From JAGOBX01 sp017999075 [NCBI: Candidatus Babelota bacterium] (lineage in GTDB: Bacteria > JAGOBX01): DNA of 15,449 bases. The position numbers and the translations under genes were made by a program. Below the pieces are notes generated by a model. That model had not been told where the DNA came from. It made no database searches and was given only the letters and a program-made list of their open reading frames with translations. The DNA is taken from positions 1 through 15,449 of the forward strand of contig JAGOBX010000025.1 in NCBI GenBank assembly GCA_017999075.1. The letters are read 5' to 3'. Of this stretch, positions 7,383 through 13,802 are shown in pieces (the stretch's first letter is position 1; each line of letters begins with the position of its first letter).

Positions 7383-9404
7383 TCAATTGTTTTCTCTGTT
7401 TTTTTGAAGATCAGTTATTATTTTTGATATTTCTGCTTCTTTGTCGAATATTTTACCGTTATAGAGTATTTTGCTTCTTATAAATTTTGGTCTGTTCTTG
7501 ATTTCTTCTGTAATTTTTCCTATATAATCTCCGAGAATACTTAAAGAAATTAATTGAAAACTGCCAAGCCCGAGCATTAAAAGTATAATTGTTGTGGTTC
7601 CGCTTGCGTTTACAGGAGGTTTGATAAAATAAGCTGTTAAATAAAATATAGTAAGAGTTAACGTAATAAAAAATAAACATACGCCGATTGTTTGTATGTA
7701 ATATAAAGGCTTCATGCTGAATGAAAAAATTCCTTTTTTTGCCCACCAGATATTTTTGAAAAAATTGTTTGTACTTTTTCCAAACAGCCGTTCGCTTCTT
7801 ATGTATGGAACTCCGGTTTGTTTGCCTCCGACCCAGGCTCGAAGTCCTCTTATAAAAATATCTTTTTCAGTGAAAGTTAATAATTGTTTTATAATTTTTT
7901 TGTCTAATAAAGAAAAATCCCCGGCATCAACCGGTATTTTAATATCGGATAGCTTTTTGAAAATACGGTAAAAAGCTTTATAAAAAAACTGCATATATAA
8001 CGGAGCTTCTCTTTTTATGCGTTCACCGTAAACTATCTCGTATCCTTCGTTCCATTTTTTTATAAAATCAGGAATTAATTCCGGAGGATCCTGTCCGTCT
8101 CCGTCCATGAGTACTGCTGCGTCTCCTGAGGCAATCTCCAAACCGCTTATAAAAGCTGATTGCGATCCGAAATTACGCGAATGAGTGATACCTACAATAT
8201 GATTGTCATTCAAACTTAAATTGTAAATAACTTCTTCGTCATTAGCAGGACTGGAATCATTAACAAATATGATTTCGTAATCATAACCTGTTTGTTTGAA
8301 AATTTCAGTAATACGTTTATACATTACAGGTATTGCCTGATTATCTTTGTAACATGCAAGTATTACAGAAATCTTTTTTGTTTTTTGTGGAATATAAACA
8401 AATTTCAATCGATCCTCTGCTGCTTTTTCCCAGTCTGCAGTTAAACTCAATCCTTGTTCAAATGAAATGGAATATTTCCAGTTCATTATTTTTTCTGCAA
8501 ACGCCGGGTCTCCATACCAATTGCTTAAATCCCATTTGCGGTTTGCCATTGCTCCAAAAACAGGTTCATCATTAATATTAAATAATTTTTTTGCAGTTTG
8601 TACTGCTTCTTCAATTGTTGTCTTTTTTCCTGAAGCTACATTTAATGAAATTCCAGGATTTGATCTGCATACTTTTAAGGCTGATTTGACAAAAGCATTG
8701 GTAGCGTCATCTATATAAACAAAATCGCGGGATATATTTTTGTCAACAAAATTAGGCAGTTTTTTTTTAAGGCAATTAAACAGAAGCGTAGGTATAAATC
8801 GGTCTCTTTCTTCCCATGGTCCGTAAATAGAATATAATCTTAAGTTTACGGCAGGAAAATTAAAAATTTTACCATAAAATTTTATCAAATAATCAGCGCC
8901 TACTTTTGAAACTGCATAATCGCTGTTAGGAACAAGTTCGTCTGTTTCTTTAGGTTTGCTGCAGTTTAGTCCATATTCAGAAGAACTGCCTGCCTGAACA
9001 AAAGCGCTGCATCCGATATCAGATAATGTTCTGATCAAATTTAATGTTCCGATATAATTGGTGTTATGTATTTTTTCTATATCATTTTGTCTTGCGTATG
9101 AACCGTAGGCAGACAGATTGAATACGGTCATAGGTTTATATTTATCGATTTTATTTTTTAAATTTTCATAATCAGTTATATCAAGATTTATAAGTTTTGA
9201 GGAGTCGATTTCCCGTAGCCGCCAATTTTTTTTGGGGTTTCTTGAACATGCAAAAACATCATCTCTGAACTTTTGTAAACTGAAAAACAGGTTTGCTCCG
9301 ATAAAACCTGAACCGCCTATTATAAAAATTGGTCCGGCTAAATTTTTCGCCTCTTCTATTTTATCGTTTTGCCAGAAACAAGGATACAATTTATTGTTAT
9401 TCAT
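7383..9404 (-). CDS. Fusion: NAD-dependent sugar epimerase/dehydratase plus GT2 polyprenyl-phosphate glycosyltransferase
   Basis: One 673-aa chain with two complete enzymes. Residues 1 to about 335 form an extended short-chain dehydrogenase: dinucleotide loop GGSGFIG (30-36), AGSSSEYG (138-145) with the catalytic Ser, Y163-x3-K167 in DYAVSKVG, RLYSIYGPWEERDR (189-202), and RDFVYIDDA (226-234). After a short linker (about 336-343), a GT2 domain starts at KKISVILACYKD (343-354). It shows FVNDSSP (380-386), SRNFGSQSAF (409-418), the metal-binding MDGDGQDP (433-440) and GDFSLLDKK (495-503), then two membrane helices (about 565-592 and 603-625) and a basic tail. This plan matches CsbB/GtrB/ArnC-type enzymes that move a sugar from a nucleotide to polyprenyl phosphate. 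The sugar is unknown. The start is fixed by GGAG at 9412-9415, 7 nt before the ATG, and overlaps the preceding transketolase gene by 8 bases. Confidence 0.92.
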   Translation of the reverse strand: MNNNKLYPCFWQNDKIEEAKNLAGPIFIIGGSGFIGANLFFSLQKFRDDVFACSRNPKKNWRLREIDSSKLINLDITDYENLKNKIDKYKPMTVFNLSAYGSYARQNDIEKIHNTNYIGTLNLIRTLSDIGCSAFVQAGSSSEYGLNCSKPKETDELVPNSDYAVSKVGADYLIKFYGKIFNFPAVNLRLYSIYGPWEERDRFIPTLLFNCLKKKLPNFVDKNISRDFVYIDDATNAFVKSALKVCRSNPGISLNVASGKKTTIEEAVQTAKKLFNINDEPVFGAMANRKWDLSNWYGDPAFAEKIMNWKYSISFEQGLSLTADWEKAAEDRLKFVYIPQKTKKISVILACYKDNQAIPVMYKRITEIFKQTGYDYEIIFVNDSSPANDEEVIYNLSLNDNHIVGITHSRNFGSQSAFISGLEIASGDAAVLMDGDGQDPPELIPDFIKKWNEGYEIVYGERIKREAPLYMQFFYKAFYRIFKKLSDIKIPVDAGDFSLLDKKIIKQLLTFTEKDIFIRGLRAWVGGKQTGVPYIRSERLFGKSTNNFFKNIWWAKKGIFSFSMKPLYYIQTIGVCLFFITLTLTIFYLTAYFIKPPVNASGTTTIILLMLGLGSFQLISLSILGDYIGKITEEIKNRPKFIRSKILYNGKIFDKEAEISKIITDLQKNRENN

Positions 9405-10311
9405 TTGCCAGCTCCTTTAACCTTAGAGCAATATTGGAACTATCAAGACCATTTGTCTTCTGATGAAATTTTTGACTTCCGTATAATCCGTCGGGATAAC
9501 CTTTAGCGAAAAGATGAGTGAATTTGCAGTTGATATTTTTTTCCATTAATAAGAGAGATAAGTTTTCTCCAAGCCCGCCGCGCTTTACATGTTCTTCTAT
9601 TATTAATATTTTTTTTGTTTTTTTTATGCTTTCCAAAAGTTCTTCTGATAATTCTAAAACAGGCATTTCTGAAATGACAAACAAATCTGCACCGGATTTT
9701 TTTAAACCAGCCAGTTTCAAAGCATCGAACACGTTTAATAATACAGGACCCACTCCGATAATTGTAGCATAAGTTCCTTCGCTAATTTTTCTTACAGGAC
9801 GGTATTCTGTTAATGCTGCAGAATCAGGTTTGTTTCCAAATCCAAGACGAAGATATGCCGGACCTTCGGAATTCAGCATATTATAAACTATATTATCAAC
9901 ATCTTCATTACAGAAAGGGATGTAACATTTCATATTCTGGAAAGCAGACATCACTGCTATATCTTCTATTGAATGATGAGTTGCGCCCATTATACCGTAA
10001 CCGTAACCTCCGCCGTTTCCGACTATTTTAACATTCATATTATGCAGACATACATCAAGTCTGATTTGTTCGGCAGGTCTGAATACTGCAAACGGAGCAA
10101 TGCTGTAACATACAGGAATAAGTCCCTCTGATGCAAGCCCTGCAGCTGCGGCAATCATATTTTGTTCTGATACTCCCATATTTATAAATCTGTTTTGTAA
10201 AGAAGCAGCAACATTTTCTAAAGCCATAAACCCAAGATCGCCAGTCAAAAAAATTATTTTTTCATTTGATAAGCTGTATTTTTCAATAGCTGAAGAAAAT
10301 TCTTTACGCAT
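9397..10311 (-). CDS. Transketolase, C-terminal subunit
   Basis: A 304-aa protein covering the pyrimidine-binding and C-terminal domains of transketolase. The catalytic glutamate that activates TPP is E49 in NMGVSEQNMIAAAAGLASEG (44-63). GATHHSIEDIAVM (109-121) and PAYLRLGFG (151-159) are the usual substrate and phosphate contact regions. The second half, from about 165, is the ferredoxin-like C-terminal domain with EEHVKRGGLG. It completes the N-terminal subunit encoded just upstream, with which it shares an 8-base overlap. The pair would form one transketolase-type active site that transfers two-carbon ketol units using TPP. GGAG at 10319-10322, exactly 7 nt before the ATG, supports the start. 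Its stop overlaps the epimerase-glycosyltransferase fusion by 8 bases, implying coupled translation and a shared pathway. Confidence 0.92.
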   Translation of the reverse strand: MRKEFSSAIEKYSLSNEKIIFLTGDLGFMALENVAASLQNRFINMGVSEQNMIAAAAGLASEGLIPVCYSIAPFAVFRPAEQIRLDVCLHNMNVKIVGNGGGYGYGIMGATHHSIEDIAVMSAFQNMKCYIPFCNEDVDNIVYNMLNSEGPAYLRLGFGNKPDSAALTEYRPVRKISEGTYATIIGVGPVLLNVFDALKLAGLKKSGADLFVISEMPVLELSEELLESIKKTKKILIIEEHVKRGGLGENLSLLLMEKNINCKFTHLFAKGYPDGLYGSQKFHQKTNGLDSSNIALRLKELANE

Positions 10312-11146
10312 TGAATTTCTCCGCTTCTTTCATTGCAGTTTCATACTGAACATCATTCATAGGAAGATAATGCCATTCGAATTTATTTTCCATAAATGAA
10401 ATACCGCTGCCTTTAACTGTTTTCGCGATTATGCATTTTGGTTTATTAGATTTTAATGAATCGATATTTTTAAAAGATTCATTAAGAGAATCGAAACTAT
10501 TTCCGTTTTCTGCAGTAACTGTTTCAAAATTAAAATCTTTCCATTTATTTTGAAGCGGTTCCAAATCTATAATGTCTTTGCATTTTCCAAATCCCTGTAA
10601 TCCGTTGTTATCAATTATAACAGTGAGATTAGATAATTTTTTTTGGGCAGCGAATAATGCAGCTTCCCACGTTGAACCTTCATTGCAGTCTCCGTCAGAC
10701 AATACGCAATAAACATTAAAATTTTTTTTTGTGAAACAGCAGGATAATGCTATACCAGTAGAAAGTGAAAGCCCGTGACCTAAACTTCCTGTACCGAATA
10801 TTACGCCGTTCAATTTTTTATTACAAGGAGGATGAGCGGCAAGGAGAGTACCGTCTTTATAAAATGTTTTCAATTCTTCTTCACTTATTTTTCCGGATTT
10901 GTTTAAAACTGTATATAATGCTGCAGCAGCATGCCCTTTTGATAAAATGAATTTGTCTTCTGGATTCATTTTATAAAAAAATAAATATATTAAAATATCA
11001 AGGCAAGATAATGAAGTTCCGATATGACCTGCGTTTGCATTTTTATAAAGCGTTAAAAGAGTTTTAAGGCAATCATACTTGATTTTTTTTAGCATATTTT
11101 TCTGTATTGTAATAATAATAAATTTATTATATTGATATATTACCAT
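10304..11146 (-). CDS. Transketolase, N-terminal (TPP-binding) subunit
   Basis: First gene of the minus-strand operon, 280 aa from the start chosen here. Motifs are AGHIGTSLS (H41), SKGH (H72), GSLGHG (H124), the TPP/Mg site SDGD at 150-153 with N181 in DNNGLQ, and VKGSGISFMENKFEWHY. The usual first glycine of GDG is Ser (SDG), a variant I believe is not rare in split transketolases. Three in-frame ATGs exist. The one at 11146 has GGAG exactly 7 nt upstream, the same spacing as the next two genes in the operon. The ATG at 11170 has no such site. The ATG at 11095 gives a more family-typical N-terminus but has no ribosome binding site, so it remains an alternative. The coding end overlaps the C-terminal subunit by 8 bases. 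Confidence 0.88.
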   Translation of the reverse strand: MVIYQYNKFIIITIQKNMLKKIKYDCLKTLLTLYKNANAGHIGTSLSCLDILIYLFFYKMNPEDKFILSKGHAAAALYTVLNKSGKISEEELKTFYKDGTLLAAHPPCNKKLNGVIFGTGSLGHGLSLSTGIALSCCFTKKNFNVYCVLSDGDCNEGSTWEAALFAAQKKLSNLTVIIDNNGLQGFGKCKDIIDLEPLQNKWKDFNFETVTAENGNSFDSLNESFKNIDSLKSNKPKCIIAKTVKGSGISFMENKFEWHYLPMNDVQYETAMKEAEKFNA

Positions 11147-11153
11147 AAAATAA

Positions 11154-11157
11154 CTCC
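11154..11157 (-). promoter_or_regulatory. Shine-Dalgarno site deciding the start of the operon's first gene
   Basis: Read on the minus strand this is GGAG within GGGAGT, 7 nt before the ATG ending at 11146. The second and third operon genes have GGAG at 10319-10322 and 9412-9415, also exactly 7 nt from their ATGs, which favours 11146 over the ATGs at 11170 and 11095. Confidence 0.6.
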
Positions 11158-11187
11158 CAATAAAAATCAAGGGATTTTAATAAATTC

Positions 11188-11216
11188 TTGTTTTGATTTT
11201 TCTGTAATTTTATTAT
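11188..11216 (+). promoter_or_regulatory. Candidate sigma70-type promoter for the DUF4846 gene
   Basis: TTGTTT at 11188-11193, a 17-nt spacer, then TATTAT at 11211-11216, which is 18 nt before the ATG at 11235. The spacing is ideal and the -10 matches 5 of 6 consensus bases. In such AT-rich DNA similar matches arise by chance. The 88-base divergent intergenic region must hold the promoters of both flanking genes. I see no equally good candidate toward the operon. Confidence 0.4.
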
Positions 11217-11234
11217 ATATTTATTTGTAATATT

Positions 11235-12059
11235 ATGAAAAAATGTTTTTGTATTTTTATAATTATATTTATGATCAATAATTTATTTGCTGAATCAGAT
11301 GTTATTAAACCTATAATAAAAATAAAAGATATACCTTTACCCAAAGGTTATAAGCGGTTAAATTATGATTTGAATTCTTATGAATATTGGTTATCATCAA
11401 GACCATTAAAAAAAACAGGATCAAAGGTATATCTTTTTAATGGGAAATTAAAAAATAATCAGAATGTTCATTATGCTGTCATTGATATTGATGTGGGGAA
11501 TAAGAATTTGCAGCAATGCGCAGATGCTGTAATCCGATTGAGATCTGAATATTTATATTCACAGAATTTATATGAAAAAATATCATTTGGATTTGTTAAT
11601 GGCTTTAAAGCAGAATATTCTAAATGGCGAAGAGGATATTCTATTAAAGTGAATAATAATAAATGTTGCTGGATTCCGGTTAATCAAAATCAATCGGATT
11701 ATACTGGTTTCAGAAAATATTTAGATATTGTGTTTAGTTACGCAAACAGTTTTTCCCTTCAAAAGGAAATGAGTGGAATAACCAAAATTTCTGACATAAA
11801 TATAGGAGATGTCTTTATTCAAGGAGGATTTCCAGGACATGCTGTTATTGTTGTAGATCTTGCTGTGAATACAAGTAATGATTTTGATAAAATATTTTTA
11901 TTGGCTCAAAGTTATATGCCTGCTCAGGATATTCATATTTTAAAAAATATTACAGATGAAAATTTAACACCTTGGTATAATGTGAATTTTCAAAACGAAT
12001 TAATTACACCTGAATGGACTTTTTATAAAAATGATTTATATAGATTTAAAAAAAAATAA
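11235..12059 (+). CDS. Secreted DUF4846 family protein
   Basis: A 274-aa protein with a classical signal peptide: MKKC, a hydrophobic core to about residue 18, and probable signal peptidase I cleavage after LFA (19). There is no lipobox, so it is probably soluble in the periplasm or outside. The mature part matches my memory of the DUF4846 family: LQQCADAVIRLRSEYLYSQ (92-110), a Trp/Arg-Gly region at 131-134, GDVFIQGGFPGHAVIVVD (191-208) and FLLAQSYMPAQDIHIL (221-236), with PWYNV near the end. No function is established that I know of. C95 before a helix and H202 in the GHAVIVVD strand could form a papain or NlpC/P60-like pair, which is inference. The gene is monocistronic: it diverges from the transketolase operon and converges on the TPR/C39-like gene with a 26-base gap. 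Confidence 0.85.
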   Translation: MKKCFCIFIIIFMINNLFAESDVIKPIIKIKDIPLPKGYKRLNYDLNSYEYWLSSRPLKKTGSKVYLFNGKLKNNQNVHYAVIDIDVGNKNLQQCADAVIRLRSEYLYSQNLYEKISFGFVNGFKAEYSKWRRGYSIKVNNNKCCWIPVNQNQSDYTGFRKYLDIVFSYANSFSLQKEMSGITKISDINIGDVFIQGGFPGHAVIVVDLAVNTSNDFDKIFLLAQSYMPAQDIHILKNITDENLTPWYNVNFQNELITPEWTFYKNDLYRFKKK

Positions 12060-12085
12060 TATAAATTATGAGATTTTGAGATTTA

Positions 12086-13723
12086 TCATTTTGTTAATTT
12101 AACATTTTTTAACGCTTCCTGCATTTTTTTTAATAATTCGCCCGTATCCTGATCCTGATATTTATTGAGTTTTTCTGCAATATTAAGGTATTCTCCGCAT
12201 TTATTATAATCTTTTTCATCGAAATATATAATTGCCGAAAATAAATAATTATTTGCTTTTTCAGAACCAAATTCTATGGATTTCAAAAAACAATTTTTGG
12301 CTTCTTTATAATATTTGTTTTCTAATAGAAATTGTCCGTAGAATGAATATACATTTTTTTTATCATAATGCATTGATATAAGTTTTTCGTAATTTATTTT
12401 AATTTTTTTTTTGTCATCGGTAATTTCATATGCTTGTATTAACAAGAAAAGAAAATCAGGATATTTTAATATAAAATCAGGATATTTTGCAATAAAGGTT
12501 TCAATATTTTTTAAAGATTTGAGAATAAAATGCTTGTCATTTTTTTTAATGAATTCGGATAAGGTGACAAAATTTTCAGAAATAAATTCAGAATAAATCA
12601 AATCTTTTTTTGAGAAATTTTTTAATATAATATTTTTTTTTGATTTAGGAATTATAATTATAGCATTACCTTTCCATATTTCTTTTAAAAAAATAGTATT
12701 GCAGAATTCTATATGTGAATTTTGCAGTCCTGCAACCGCATATAGGTTTTCAGTTATTTTTCCATAAACAACTATAACATGGTCGGTAGAAAACATATTA
12801 TTATCTATATCAACATTTAACAGAATCGGAAAATCATTATAAATTAAAAAATTTAATGCATCAAAATCAATTTGGCCTATATGGATATATAACTCGTTAT
12901 TATCTTTCAAATAATTAATAACATTCAGCCAATTATTTTTTGAAGTTGAATTTTCATACATTTTTGCCTTGTCAAAAAAAAACTTATAGTAATTGAATAT
13001 TGATTCAATAGCATTATAAATGCATCTTTTTTTTTCTGAATTAGGTTCTAAATATGATATGCCTCTGATTAAATGACAATTTGAATCATTGTCAATTAAA
13101 TGTGAACAAATATTTTTATAAATAATACTGCGTGAATCATAGGTAATATCATTAAAAATAGCAAAAGCCTTCGAAAAATCATGTTTTAAAAAATAATATC
13201 TTCCTAAATAAAAATTAAATTCAATTTTTTTTTGAACAACATTAAAGTTTTGTTCAAAAAAATTAATGTATTCGTCATTTAAAGAATTATCAATCAGAAT
13301 TTCAAAATAATTTTTTATTATAGTAAAGAAATGTTTGTTTTCCCAACTTGAATTTACTTTTAGAAAGTCACGTAATGTCGTTAAACTGCTGAGATTGTCA
13401 TTGCTGTTTAAGTAACAGATGTGTATAAAATTTATTGATTTATATATTATATCTGCAGGCAAATTATTTTCTGATAATAGATTTTTGAAATCGTAAATTG
13501 CTTCTGAAAAGTTTTTTTTATAAAAATTCAGAATTGATTTTAAATATTTATATTCAAAATTCTTGAAATTGCCAGAGTTAATGTGTTTTTCGATAAATTC
13601 CGGAGATTCGGAATTTTCAAATAATAAAATTGTACTTTTAAAATCTTTTGAATTTTCATTTGCAATTAGGGGGGAACTTAAAATTCCCCCTAAAAAAAAA
13701 ATCAATAAATATTTTAAAAGCAT
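12086..13723 (-). CDS. Secreted TPR protein with embedded C39-peptidase-like domain
   Basis: A 545-aa protein with a signal peptide (MLLKYLLIFFLGGILSSPLIAN, cleavage near residue 21). Residues about 55-215 and 395-540 are helical hairpin repeats of TPR character (for example LNFYKKNFSEAIYDFKNLL and FYGQFLLENKYYKEAKNCFL). Between them, about 225-360, lies a segment that looks like a divergent C39-type papain fold. KKRCIYNAIESIFNYY places C234 at the start of a helix, as in NYCGPAALAMVLNYY of C39 enzymes; STDHVIVVYGKI carries H315; and AVAGLQNSH with N335 could supply the third residue. The Gly-Pro after the Cys and an upstream oxyanion Gln are not obvious, so it may be inactive or only structural. 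It lies 79 bases downstream of leuS on the same strand. No strong ribosome binding site precedes the ATG. Confidence 0.7.
   Translation of the reverse strand: MLLKYLLIFFLGGILSSPLIANENSKDFKSTILLFENSESPEFIEKHINSGNFKNFEYKYLKSILNFYKKNFSEAIYDFKNLLSENNLPADIIYKSINFIHICYLNSNDNLSSLTTLRDFLKVNSSWENKHFFTIIKNYFEILIDNSLNDEYINFFEQNFNVVQKKIEFNFYLGRYYFLKHDFSKAFAIFNDITYDSRSIIYKNICSHLIDNDSNCHLIRGISYLEPNSEKKRCIYNAIESIFNYYKFFFDKAKMYENSTSKNNWLNVINYLKDNNELYIHIGQIDFDALNFLIYNDFPILLNVDIDNNMFSTDHVIVVYGKITENLYAVAGLQNSHIEFCNTIFLKEIWKGNAIIIIPKSKKNIILKNFSKKDLIYSEFISENFVTLSEFIKKNDKHFILKSLKNIETFIAKYPDFILKYPDFLFLLIQAYEITDDKKKIKINYEKLISMHYDKKNVYSFYGQFLLENKYYKEAKNCFLKSIEFGSEKANNYLFSAIIYFDEKDYNKCGEYLNIAEKLNKYQDQDTGELLKKMQEALKNVKLTK
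12452..12488. repeat. In-frame tandem duplication (16-nt identical units, 21-nt period)
   Basis: The 16-mer AAAATCAGGATATTTT occurs at 12452-12467 and again at 12473-12488. The 21-nt period is seven codons, so the protein repeats KYPDF within AKYPDFILKYPDFLF (residues 413-427 of the TPR protein). Confidence 0.8.
13666..13693. repeat. GC-rich hairpin inside the signal-peptide coding region
   Basis: TTAGGGGGGAA (13666-13676) pairs with TTCCCCCTAA (13684-13693) around a 7-nt loop, with one unpaired G. It sits about 30 nt inside the TPR/C39-like gene and is the most GC-dense short stretch in the surrounding AT-rich DNA, next to a run of ten A (plus strand, 13692-13701). On the minus-strand transcript the U-run comes before the stem, so it is not an intrinsic terminator. 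Confidence 0.65.
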
Positions 13724-13802
13724 TTTCCGGACAACAAAAGTAAGGAAATTGATAACTAATCAAAAATTAGAATATTCCAATCGATTAAAGTTAAAATAAA
13801 TT

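Noticed and set aside
7459-7746. Open frame of 95 codons in another minus-strand frame over the C-terminal membrane part of the fusion protein
   Set aside because: It is a frame shadow of the GT2 domain end, whose motifs and two membrane helices are intact in the main frame.
7714-8718. Several short plus-strand open frames opposite the fusion gene
   Set aside because: All are antisense to conserved SDR and GT2 domains and look like products of AT-rich codon use.
11147-11234. Promoter for the transketolase operon on the minus strand
   Set aside because: One must exist upstream of the operon, but the best pair seen (TTACAG, 17 nt, TTTATT) is too poor in such AT-rich DNA to annotate.
13757-13771. 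Small inverted repeat CTAAT/ATTAG between leuS and the TPR/C39-like gene
   Set aside because: A five-pair AT-rich stem with no T-run on either strand is expected by chance here.
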